28,946 nucleotides of DNA, taken from IMG/VR virus record IMGVR_UViG_3300020171_000101, positions 1 to 28,946 of that record; one strand, 5' to 3'. This stretch comes from a virus. Position numbers and translations under genes: made by a program. The notes under the pieces are model-generated. The model was not told the DNA's origin and did not search any database. It saw nothing but the letters and a program-made list of their open reading frames with translations. This document shows, piece after piece, positions 1-7,213 of this stretch (the first letter of the stretch is position 1; each line of letters starts with the position of its first letter).

Positions 1-100
1 CATACTCTTCCGTAGTTTTAAATTCAAATCCGTAGTTTTCGTATTTTTCTGAGTCTTCTTTTGACACAAAAGGCACTGACAATGTTAATGTAAAAATCAT
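1..100 (-). CDS. partial small protein, 5' end only
   Basis: Reading leftward from an ATG at 100, 33 codons are open before the window edge, beginning MIFTLTLSVPFVSKED. The start is supported by a strong Shine-Dalgarno, AAAGGAGG, about 6 nt upstream. The visible part is hydrophobic for about 12 residues and then charged and aromatic. I do not recognise the family. It is the last visible gene of the short operon that starts at the promoter near 1000, and it lies 40 nt downstream of a solitary CRISPR repeat. Confidence 0.6.
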   Translation of the reverse strand, partial: MIFTLTLSVPFVSKEDSEKYENYGFEFKTTEEY

Positions 101-140
101 TTTATTCCTCCTTTCTCAAGTCATTCTTTACCATTATAAT

Positions 141-172
141 GTTTCAATCCACGCACCCGCACGGGGTGCGAC
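141..172 (-). CRISPR. solitary type I-C-like CRISPR repeat
   Basis: This 32-bp unit is identical to the two repeats at 22832-22926. Read on the minus strand it starts GTCGCACCCC and ends GTGGATTGAAAC. An internal 7-bp hairpin pairs CGCACCC with GGGTGCG, and the 3' ATTGAAAC is the usual crRNA handle of type I repeats. No second repeat lies nearby and no cas gene is in the window. It sits between the 47-aa Cys-rich gene (stop at 208) and the gene starting at 100, so operon transcription would include it in the orientation that gives a crRNA handle. A TATAAT-like hexamer lies just downstream at 133-138, but no matching -35 is visible. Confidence 0.9.
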
Positions 173-207
173 GTGTTATTTAATACACCGCGACACAACC
201 AACTGAT

Positions 208-351
208 TCATCTTCCCCCCCGTCTCGCTCGTTCGCGTTGAAGCAGCGTCCATTCTTTACACTTCCGATTGTAACAACATCCCCACTTTATTCCGCAGTG
301 AAAATAACGTTTTTTTTCCTTCAGCGTTTTCCCGCACGATTTGCATTTCAT
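208..351 (-). CDS. 47-aa Cys-rich, zinc-ribbon-like protein
   Basis: A short gene whose ATG overlaps the stop of the 63-aa gene upstream (ATGA), which implies translational coupling. It starts MKCKSCGKTLKEKKRYFHCG and has a CxxC pair (Cys3, Cys6), further cysteines at 19, 25, 26 and 31, and a strongly basic tail rich in Arg. The pattern suits a small zinc-binding nucleic-acid or protein adaptor. It is too short to assign to a named family. It precedes the solitary CRISPR repeat by 35 nt. Confidence 0.6.
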   Translation of the reverse strand: MKCKSCGKTLKEKKRYFHCGIKWGCCYNRKCKEWTLLQRERARRGGR

Positions 352-539
352 TTTATCACCATCTTTTCTGCCAATACGGCAAATGGAATATACGGTGTAA
401 CATGTATATTCTTTTTCTGACGTACCTTTTTTTGTTTATTTTTCTGACAATCCAAACACGGTAAATCATATTTAATTTGCTCGGATGATAAAATATTATT
501 TTTACATATCCAACATTTACGAAGTAGGATTTTTGTCAT
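348..539 (-). CDS. 63-aa small protein with two CxxC pairs
   Basis: The protein has CWIC (about residues 9-12) and CLDC (about 28-31), separated by a short linker and followed by a Lys-rich segment. This is a typical treble-clef or zinc-ribbon spacing. Its ATG overlaps the stop of the 65-aa gene upstream, and its stop overlaps the start of the 47-aa gene downstream, giving a coupled three-gene run. The function is unknown. Its place directly behind a regulator and a strong promoter suggests expression separate from, and possibly earlier than, the structural genes; that is an inference. Confidence 0.65.
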   Translation of the reverse strand: MTKILLRKCWICKNNILSSEQIKYDLPCLDCQKNKQKKVRQKKNIHVTPYIPFAVLAEKMVIK

Positions 540-733
540 TTATCCTCCCGTTCTTTAATAATCTTCTGTAATTGTTCCGTTGTTAACTTAATTGTAAGTT
601 CAAAAAATGTTTTCTGCTTTTGCGCGTCTTTGTGGTTCTCGAATTTATCGAGGTATTCTGCGGTGATTGTTTCCCCTTGTTGTTTAATCCAGATAAGTAG
701 AAACTGGTTATCGAATTTTACTATTTTCAACAT
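536..733 (-). CDS. 65-aa small phage protein, unknown
   Basis: The start MLKIVKFDNQ is preceded by ATAGGAGGGAATAG, a good Shine-Dalgarno 6 nt from the ATG. The protein is charged and probably helical in its second half (Lys, Glu and Gln rich, ending KEREDK). There are no cysteines, membrane segments or recognisable motif. It is the first gene after the structured RNA element at 753-825, so its translation start is the one most likely to be affected by that element. Confidence 0.65.
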   Translation of the reverse strand: MLKIVKFDNQFLLIWIKQQGETITAEYLDKFENHKDAQKQKTFFELTIKLTTEQLQKIIKEREDK

Positions 734-752
734 CTATTCCCTCCTATAAATA

Positions 753-825
753 AGCTCAACGTAAACAGACCGGGCGGTCGCCGTTCATAGACAGCAGGAT
801 AGGAAAACCTTGCTTACGTTGAGCT
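753..825 (-). promoter_or_regulatory. structured leader element between RHH gene and 65-aa gene
   Basis: A 14-nt arm at 753-766 pairs with 812-825 (13 of 14 matches, AGCTCAACGTAA core). It encloses a GACC/GGTC hairpin (768-779) and a second hairpin (about 794-813, AGG-AAAA-CCT), so the RNA would fold as a closed multi-branch structure. The outer stem begins 4 nt after the upstream gene's stop. It ends about 7 nt before the AGGAGG of the 65-aa gene. No U-tract follows, so it does not look like a terminator. It resembles no riboswitch class I can name. Confidence 0.55.
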
Positions 826-828
826 AAA

Positions 829-990
829 TTATTTTGTTTTGATTGGTTGTACATTTATTCCGCCCGGAATTTGTAAAGCGTACGTTGCAACTGCTAATGT
901 TAAAATCTGTGTTAATGTCCGCATTTCTTTTTTTGCTATCTTCTTAATTAATTTATGTGTTCCGTCTGTAATCCTTATTGTTTTACGCAT
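829..990 (-). CDS. ribbon-helix-helix (Arc/MetJ-like) regulator, 53 aa
   Basis: It starts MRKTIRITDGTHKLIKKIAK. A short beta strand (KTIRIT) is followed by two predicted helices, about residues 11-23 and 25-39, which is the order and size of an RHH DNA-binding dimer. Family knowledge suggests it binds operator DNA as a dimer of dimers. The ATG lies only 6 nt after a TATAAT box, so the mRNA is probably leaderless and no Shine-Dalgarno is present. It heads the operon with the small Cys-rich genes and the solitary CRISPR repeat. It may regulate its own promoter or the late genes; that is an inference. Confidence 0.65.
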   Translation of the reverse strand: MRKTIRITDGTHKLIKKIAKKEMRTLTQILTLAVATYALQIPGGINVQPIKTK

Positions 991-996
991 AATGCA

Positions 997-1024
997 ATTA
1001 TAATACAAAAGTATTATTTGTCAA
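997..1024 (-). promoter_or_regulatory. near-consensus sigma70 promoter
   Basis: On the minus strand TTGACA (1019-1024) is separated by 16 bp from TATAAT (997-1002). Both hexamers match consensus perfectly. Transcription would start at or a base or two from the ATG at 990, giving a leaderless transcript for the RHH gene. Confidence 0.75.
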
Positions 1025-1068
1025 CATATATTTTCAATATTTTATAATTTCCATAACATCGTCGAGAA

Positions 1069-1123
1069 ACCATATTTCCCAAAAGGTGAATATGGTCTAA
1101 AATATCCACAAATAATTTTGTGG
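1069..1123 (-). terminator. two hairpins downstream of the late operon, possible terminator
   Basis: After the VRR-NUC stop at 1152, the minus-strand RNA would form CCACAAA-atta-TTTGTGG (1106-1123), followed by ATATTTTAG. A second stem, ACCATATT/AATATGGT, follows with a 12-nt loop (1069-1096). The U-tract is weak. The position, between the end of the late gene block and the strong promoter at 997-1024, supports a transcription boundary. Confidence 0.45.
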
Positions 1124-1151
1124 CTCAAAAATAGGGGGAAAAGAGACAGAA

Positions 1152-1502
1152 TTATTTTACTGCGGCTAAAACTGTTTCTACATCCCTGGCTAGGATATAG
1201 GGTACACCTGCGGCCTCACAGCGGGCTTGAAATTGGGCTTGTTCCGGGGTTTGGATATTCTTACCTGACTTAACCTCAATAAACCGTAAGGCAGGGCTAA
1301 AAACAATCAAATCAGGGCAACCTACGGACTGATAGGGGTCAAATATGAACCTTCCTTTATATGATGAGCCTTTGGTCTTGATTTTGGCACAATAATGGCC
1401 CCGGGCCCGGAGGCTCTTGATAATCTGTAATTGCAGAACGCCTTCAGGGTTTCCTCGTTTGCGTGGTCTTTGTTTAGTCAGAAATGACGGGTTAAAGCCC
1501 AT
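1152..1502 (-). CDS. VRR-NUC domain endonuclease
   Basis: A compact 116-aa PD-(D/E)xK nuclease of the VRR-NUC type, as in phage Holliday-junction-resolvase-like and replication nucleases. Visible motifs are a helix with Glu20 (NPEGVLQLQIIKSLRARG), CPDLIVF with Asp64, FIEVKSG giving the ExK pair Glu76-Lys78, and the Gln-rich helix TPEQAQFQARCEAAG that closes the fold. The full domain fills the protein. Its ATG overlaps the stop of the 1677-aa protein (TAATG), so it is the last gene of the late operon. It probably acts on branched or damaged DNA; the exact substrate cannot be told from sequence. Confidence 0.88.
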   Translation of the reverse strand: MGFNPSFLTKQRPRKRGNPEGVLQLQIIKSLRARGHYCAKIKTKGSSYKGRFIFDPYQSVGCPDLIVFSPALRFIEVKSGKNIQTPEQAQFQARCEAAGVPYILARDVETVLAAVK

Positions 1503-4500
1503 TAGTACCTGCTTTTATATTTAGACGGATATTTGTTTTTATATTTAGACGGATATTTATTTGTTTCTGTAGTTTTTGTTTCATCTGGATTAGGTGGTAA
1601 CACCTTGCCATTAAAAAGTCTGTTTATCTGTGTCCCCATAGGAATAAAACTTGATATTACCCGGCTAGCAGCTCTTTGTCTTGTTTCCGGTTGCTTACCC
1701 TTAAATGCAGTTACGATATTTTGCCCTACCCTGAACAGAGGCGGAACAGTCCCACCAATCCCCGGAATCCTCGGTATACCACTTTCTGGTTGATACGGTT
1801 CGCGCAACCCTGCTTTTTTATACGCTAAATTCAGTAACATTGATATTGCTATAAGCCTGAATATAACCGCCCATTTTACAGGCTTTTTAGTCTTACCTGT
1901 GAATTTACTTGTTACATTCCGGGGGATATTCGCCACGCCTATATCATATAAAATATGGTTCATCATAGCGAAAGTCCACGTCTGAAACTGGCTTATTAAC
2001 ATTCCTGTATTTGACCGCATCCACGCATTAAGTTCGTATTTCTTATACCCCACCTGTGTCCGACGCGCTATGGAATCAGCATACTTAATTGACTTTGCCT
2101 GTGAATACCCTAAATCTATACCTTTAAAATACGCGCCTATAAAAGTAGAACCGACGTTATTATATTCTAAAAGATTGGTTATATACCCAGTAATTTCTTC
2201 AATTTTCTTAAACGCCCTAGGGTCAATGTCCGGGTCAACTGTTCTGCCTTTCATCATATTCGAATGTTTAAACGCAAACGTGCGCCATTCTTTAGTGCCT
2301 AAAAATTTAGCAATACCTTTATTCATATAATTGCCTAGTTCACCATAAGATATAGCGAAGTTCGACGAGTTCATTAACCAGAAATTTAAGTTACCTAACA
2401 AAGCACTTTTCGCTAACAAAGAGCGCATCTTCTTTATAGCAGGATGACTGGCAAATGCTCCTATCCCTACATTGTCTATCGCTGTTGTCTTGCCCTTTAA
2501 ATCATTAGCTAGCCTATCTAACGACTTATAAGCGTTAGGCTGCCTGATAAGCGCATAATCAATAAACTTCCTTACGTGCGTGATCGCCGGGGTATAATAA
2601 ATTTCTTTTAATATCGTCCTTAAATAAATCTCATAATTCCCTATCGCGTCATATTTAGTCTTTGGGCCGGTGCGTTGTAACGCAAACTTATTAAACGGCA
2701 TATTCCCTTTTGTATAATCACCTTTTCGGATAGCATCAAGTTGCGCGGGAGAGATATCCTTCATCCGGTCGTAATCACCTTTAAAGAAATCCGCTAAAAT
2801 GTTTTGTTCCCTGATATGCGTTCTATATTTCTGGCGATATGGTATTAATTTTTTACCTAATCTCATTCGCATATCATTCGCTTCAGCTATCAATAGGTCA
2901 TCTTTCTTATGAATATACTCATCTACCTCTTTTTCTTTTTGAGTTAACACTTCTCCCATTTCCACTTTTCGGCTTAGTTCAGAAGATTCTTTACTTCCTT
3001 TACTTATTTTCTGTCTGTTTGCGTCAAGTTCGTTTAACTCTCTAACGAGTCTATCATAATAGGCCTCATCAGCCGCAGAAAAAACAAAAACCGTGTTATC
3101 AGCCAAAATATTATCTTCCCATCCATTTTGTCCAGTAACTTTCTCAATAATGCGGAACGCGTCTAATGAAATATCTCTTTCAATTTTATTTATATCTTCC
3201 CAATTACCGGAAACCTTGTTAATAAGTTTTATTACTTCGGTATCTTTATTTATATCCCCAAACAATTTAAGCAACTTCGGCGGGTTTTCCGGTGTGCCTG
3301 TCAATTCAGAGATATAATCCCTTAACTGGTCAAATGACGCGCTGCGATAAAATTTAAGTAACCCTGCCAACTTATCGTGTTTCAGTCCTGTCCAGTCGGT
3401 ATAATAAAGCCCTTTATCCTTTGCCATAAGGTATAACTTTGAGCGTTCCTTTTTACTTATTTGCTGTCCGAAATACGCGACTTTTCTTTCTTCCGCGCTG
3501 GCGACTTTACCTTCTCTAAACGCTTTTTTAGATATCTGTTCCTCTTTTTTCAACACTTCCCGCAATGCGATATCTTCCCGGATTAAATCCCCTATTTTAA
3601 TTTGTCCGGTAACTTTCCGGATTTGTTCTTTTACTTTTGACGGTTTTAATGGTTGAGGTTCAAAAACACTAATAGTTTTTTTCGGTTCTTCCGGCTGTGG
3701 TTGCCCTGCGACTAATGTTTTAGGCGGTTCAATAGGAGGTTGTATCGCCTTTCCCATAAACACTTCCGGCAGGTAATAACTTACTTCTGTTTCTTCCGGC
3801 CCAACTCGAATAATTTGGGCTTGACCGCCTTTACTTTCTATATCGGTAATATATTTATGAGCTTCTTGGGGGGTAGCAAATATCTTTATTCCGTTAATTT
3901 CTCCAGTTTCTTTATCACTAAGTGCTTGCGCTTCGCCAATTCTATCAGCTTCGTCAACTTCGGATTGCGTAGCACCTTGAGCGATAACTCGTGCTTCTTC
4001 ATTTGCTTGCTCCTTCCTGCTTTGGATAAGATCATCAATAAGCGCCCGCTGTTTCTCCGTCAGAGGTTCTTTTGATTCTATCTTATTTATTATTTTAAGT
4101 GTATTCTTTTTTGTATACCCTTTTCTTTGGAAATAAGGCGGGTATGTTGACGGCTCAATTCCTACCGTTCGCTTACCTGGAGCATAAGAATCTGACGGGC
4201 CCACCCACTTATGGCCCGGCTGACCGGCTTCAATCTCTTTCTTTATTTCGCCAATAACCTGCAAATCTTCGGGGGAATAAACTTTGACTGGTTCAACCTG
4301 CGGTTTCTGCGCATTAGCCTTGTTCCAGATGTCGGTGAGTTGGATGTCGGTGAGTTGGGATTCTGGGTAATAACCAATATAACCAATAACCTGTGCATTA
4401 CCTAACACAAATTCTCCCAAGTCATTAAATATTTCGTCCTTTAAATATTTTCCTTTTATAATCGCAATTTTGCCAGTATCGCCATATTTCTCAACCATAT

Positions 4501-6535
4501 CCAATGCTTTTCGCAATCCTTTCCATAAATCGTTATTATCTGCATTATCCCAATCAGAAACCACTCCGACAACAGAGGTCCCCCCTAATTTTTGTTCAGT
4601 CATGTTCCCATCTTCCCAAGTAAAGGATGGCGGTAACTTCTTTTTCCCAATTTCATTTTTATAAAGTCCACGTAACCCGATTGCAAAATATTCTCCTTTT
4701 CTTTTTGATTTTTCTATATCGTCTACTAATTTTTGTTGACTAACGCTATCGTCTAAATCATATATATTTATTTCCCCTTCTCTTTGTTGTTTAGAATTTA
4801 CAAATTCCTCCGCACTCTTATACTTCTTCGCTTCTTCAATAAGATTCCCCTCACCTGCGGGTTCTATCCCTGGTGTTATTACTTTCCCCGTAAATACCGG
4901 CGGTTTCTGTCCTGTGGGGGTGGAGAGTTTGGAGGATTGATATTGGAATGCTCCCCATTTATTAAGAGAAGGCAAGTCTTTAAATCCTTCAAGTGTTTTC
5001 GGGTAGAATAACTCTTTTGCTTTTACAGTATGAGTATAAACCTTTCCACCATTTTGTTTTCTAATATCATTAGCATAATCTTTATTAATAGTTACCCAAT
5101 CCCCACTATTTAGCTCATTCTTTGGCGATGCCCTATAAATTGTAATATCTGCATCTGGATTAGACATAATAGATTTTAATTTATTCACTTCTTTGGATTT
5201 TAGTGCAGGATAACCATACTGGTTCTTAAACTCAGTTATAAAACTATTTATATTTTCTTCGTTTATTTGAGTTATCGGTGAGGCAGTCTTTGCATCAATC
5301 TGATGTGTTGACCTATATTCCACCTTCCCCTCACCTGTGGTTATGGCTTCTCTATCCACAACCTCCGCTCCTGGGGCTTCCTGGAAGGCTAAAACGGGCG
5401 GTTTTGGGGCTTCTGCCGCACCTTCCAACGCTTCCCTGTAAAACTGCGCTTCTACCGCTTTATTCATTCCCTGCTGTAACTGTTCATCGGTAAGGTTATC
5501 TTGTGCTTTTATCTGCTCTATCTCCGCAAGAGTGTTATCTCTGGACACTTGCAATGCCTGTAAAACAGCGGGATTATCTTTGTTTTGTTTGCCAAAAGTA
5601 ATGGCTTCCTCTGTGCTTTGGAATTGGGGAATAACAGGCGGCGCTACGGGTTGTTTCGGGGCTTCTGCTGCCTTCCCCGTAAATACAGGCGCTTGCGGCA
5701 CAATAGGAGCTGCAGCAGGCACTACAGGCTTAATTATAGGCATTTCTGGGGCTTTTGGCGTAAGTGCCGGCTGCCCTGGGATAGTAAGGGCTTTGCCTGG
5801 CTCTATGGGCTTGCCGGTGAAAGGTGTGGGTTTAACTGGTGTTTCAACTATTTGCAATGGAACTTCTGCTCGTGTTTTTGGTATTGCGACTTCTTGTCCT
5901 TTTGCTAATGTTCTCACAATATCTTTATTTATAGCAAATTTCTGTTCTGGTGTTAATCCTTTTAAAGATGGTTGTAATTCAGACAATGCTTTTTTCTGTG
6001 CTTCCATAACTACTGGAGCGTAAGACTTGCCTAAACTTTTCATATATTCTTTACCTTGTTTCAATGCTTGATAAGTCTTTAATGCTCCACCTAAAGATGA
6101 TACTACTCCATACCCTGTAAAGCCAATATCTAACGGCGATGGTGCAACGGGAGTTGTTTCTATATTTTTGAATTGTCCTGTAAATAAAGGTTTGATATTG
6201 CGCGGAGTTAATACCGGCATTTGAAATTCACCTATTGGAGTAACTGCCTTTTCGGCTAAATACGGCAAAGTTTCTGTAGCGAGTTTTGATTCTGCCGGTT
6301 TAACTAACTGCGTAGGTAAATCAAGAAAACTTTTACCAATATCAACTGCGGTCTGTTTCAATCCTTCGGCTACCCAGTTCTTAGGTTTGCCATTGAATTG
6401 AGATGTAGTAATTGCAGGTTTTACAACAGGCGCGACAACCGGCGGTTTAGGTTCAGTAAATAAGTTACTGAATTTTCCTTTACCGGTAGAAGCCGGCACT
6501 TCTTGCGGCGGGAATAACGTAGAAAATCTACCCAT
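1502..6535 (-). CDS. 1677-aa polyvalent / internal virion protein
   Basis: A giant protein of the kind packaged in phage heads and injected with the DNA. The N-terminal 300 residues are Pro/Ala-rich low-complexity linker. About 464-510 (ITIYRASPKNEL, then GDWVTINKDYA and GGKVYTHTVKAKELF) resembles the ADP-ribosyltransferase domain of polyvalent proteins (ART-PolyVal). About 570-740 is a second globular domain I cannot name. About 785-850 (PPYFQRKGYTKKNTLKII, PLTEKQRALIDDLI) recalls linker modules seen in polyvalent proteins. The last 600 residues are mostly helical, with a hydrophobic stretch (IFRLIAISMLLNLAYKKAG) that could insert in a membrane. A short motif, [VPL]F[TM]G[KQ] or QFNGK, recurs six times (residues about 46, 116, 238, 284, 547, 925), mainly in linkers. 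The tail ends in a repeated KYPSKYK. Only a weak ribosome-binding site is seen. Confidence 0.75.
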   Translation of the reverse strand: MGRFSTLFPPQEVPASTGKGKFSNLFTEPKPPVVAPVVKPAITTSQFNGKPKNWVAEGLKQTAVDIGKSFLDLPTQLVKPAESKLATETLPYLAEKAVTPIGEFQMPVLTPRNIKPLFTGQFKNIETTPVAPSPLDIGFTGYGVVSSLGGALKTYQALKQGKEYMKSLGKSYAPVVMEAQKKALSELQPSLKGLTPEQKFAINKDIVRTLAKGQEVAIPKTRAEVPLQIVETPVKPTPFTGKPIEPGKALTIPGQPALTPKAPEMPIIKPVVPAAAPIVPQAPVFTGKAAEAPKQPVAPPVIPQFQSTEEAITFGKQNKDNPAVLQALQVSRDNTLAEIEQIKAQDNLTDEQLQQGMNKAVEAQFYREALEGAAEAPKPPVLAFQEAPGAEVVDREAITTGEGKVEYRSTHQIDAKTASPITQINEENINSFITEFKNQYGYPALKSKEVNKLKSIMSNPDADITIYRASPKNELNSGDWVTINKDYANDIRKQNGGKVYTHTVKAKELFYPKTLEGFKDLPSLNKWGAFQYQSSKLSTPTGQKPPVFTGKVITPGIEPAGEGNLIEEAKKYKSAEEFVNSKQQREGEINIYDLDDSVSQQKLVDDIEKSKRKGEYFAIGLRGLYKNEIGKKKLPPSFTWEDGNMTEQKLGGTSVVGVVSDWDNADNNDLWKGLRKALDMVEKYGDTGKIAIIKGKYLKDEIFNDLGEFVLGNAQVIGYIGYYPESQLTDIQLTDIWNKANAQKPQVEPVKVYSPEDLQVIGEIKKEIEAGQPGHKWVGPSDSYAPGKRTVGIEPSTYPPYFQRKGYTKKNTLKIINKIESKEPLTEKQRALIDDLIQSRKEQANEEARVIAQGATQSEVDEADRIGEAQALSDKETGEINGIKIFATPQEAHKYITDIESKGGQAQIIRVGPEETEVSYYLPEVFMGKAIQPPIEPPKTLVAGQPQPEEPKKTISVFEPQPLKPSKVKEQIRKVTGQIKIGDLIREDIALREVLKKEEQISKKAFREGKVASAEERKVAYFGQQISKKERSKLYLMAKDKGLYYTDWTGLKHDKLAGLLKFYRSASFDQLRDYISELTGTPENPPKLLKLFGDINKDTEVIKLINKVSGNWEDINKIERDISLDAFRIIEKVTGQNGWEDNILADNTVFVFSAADEAYYDRLVRELNELDANRQKISKGSKESSELSRKVEMGEVLTQKEKEVDEYIHKKDDLLIAEANDMRMRLGKKLIPYRQKYRTHIREQNILADFFKGDYDRMKDISPAQLDAIRKGDYTKGNMPFNKFALQRTGPKTKYDAIGNYEIYLRTILKEIYYTPAITHVRKFIDYALIRQPNAYKSLDRLANDLKGKTTAIDNVGIGAFASHPAIKKMRSLLAKSALLGNLNFWLMNSSNFAISYGELGNYMNKGIAKFLGTKEWRTFAFKHSNMMKGRTVDPDIDPRAFKKIEEITGYITNLLEYNNVGSTFIGAYFKGIDLGYSQAKSIKYADSIARRTQVGYKKYELNAWMRSNTGMLISQFQTWTFAMMNHILYDIGVANIPRNVTSKFTGKTKKPVKWAVIFRLIAISMLLNLAYKKAGLREPYQPESGIPRIPGIGGTVPPLFRVGQNIVTAFKGKQPETRQRAASRVISSFIPMGTQINRLFNGKVLPPNPDETKTTETNKYPSKYKNKYPSKYKSRY
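1513..1558. repeat. 24-bp-period tandem repeat at the 3' end of the polyvalent gene
   Basis: Two copies of a 22-nt unit starting TTTTATATTTAGACGG lie at 1513-1534 and 1537-1558. The period is 24 bp, so the repeat is in frame and encodes a duplicated, very basic NKYPSKYK tail. It may bind nucleic acid or simply be a recent slippage duplication. Confidence 0.85.
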
Positions 6536-6536
6536 A

Positions 6537-7202
6537 TTATTTTAAGTATCCTTGTTGAGTTAATGCCGCTATAACTTCTTCTCTGGTCTTATCAGGATTA
6601 TCTGTCATTGCTTCACTTATAAGTTGCTCGTTTTCTGTGGATGTGTTTAATACCTGCCCTGTTGTATCTATCACATCACCTTTATAACTAACGTGTTTAG
6701 TTGTTTTATATGGATTACCTAGGATGGTTTCCGCTTCTGCTTTCTCTTGTTGCGCTTCCGGTGATACTTGCCATTTTGAACCAAACCCCCACCCCGTCGG
6801 AATACCTAAAATATTACCCCCTACCTTCGTTGCTCTTCCAGCTTTCCCATGCTCTGCCGGAGTGCGTGAAGCGATTTGTCTTGCCTTTATCATTTCAGTA
6901 TAAGGACGCTCAGATATACTTATTGATGTCGTCGGAGTTACAGGCTTCCGTTCAAAATTACTCGGTATCTGCCCCAATATTCCGCCTATTCCTTTTGTCG
7001 TGTCCATCCCGGACAGGTTCGCTCCTTTTTTTAATTGCATATCTTTCAAGCTGGCTTCTAGCAACATCTTTTGAATAGCTTCTTGCATTTGTTTATCCTG
7101 TTGTTTTTTCTGAACCACCATTCCTAGCGCTTGTTGCGAACTACCGCCTAAATTTTCCCATAAGGAATTTCTAAACGCGGCTTTTGTTTTATACTGTGGC
7201 AT
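6537..7202 (-). CDS. 221-aa putative ejection/internal virion protein
   Basis: The start MPQYKTKAAFRN follows a strong AAGGAGAAGAGAT. Residues 25-60 are Gln/Lys/Met-rich and probably form an amphipathic helix. The middle is Gly/Ser/Pro-rich, and the C-terminus (residues about 195-220, NPDKTREEVIAALTQQGYLK) looks like a small UBA-like or helix-turn-helix end. It lies between the S74-tailed protein and the giant polyvalent protein, the position where podoviruses keep DNA-ejection proteins. The assignment is by context and composition; no catalytic motif is visible. Confidence 0.55.
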   Translation of the reverse strand: MPQYKTKAAFRNSLWENLGGSSQQALGMVVQKKQQDKQMQEAIQKMLLEASLKDMQLKKGANLSGMDTTKGIGGILGQIPSNFERKPVTPTTSISISERPYTEMIKARQIASRTPAEHGKAGRATKVGGNILGIPTGWGFGSKWQVSPEAQQEKAEAETILGNPYKTTKHVSYKGDVIDTTGQVLNTSTENEQLISEAMTDNPDKTREEVIAALTQQGYLK

Positions 7203-7213
7203 ATCTCTTCTCC

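Noticed and set aside
133-138. promoter at the TATAAT just after the solitary repeat
   Set aside because: No -35 hexamer at 16-18 bp upstream; that position falls in the GC-rich repeat. Kept only as a note.
4319-4385. short tandem repeats (GTCGGTGAGTTGG and TAACCAATA)
   Set aside because: In-frame slippage repeats within the polyvalent gene encoding QLTDIQLTDI; too short to suggest a function.
5532-6023. 163-aa open frame on the plus strand
   Set aside because: It is antisense to the Pro/Ala-rich linker of the polyvalent gene and mirrors that composition (Gly, Ala, Cys rich); no ribosome-binding site or family.
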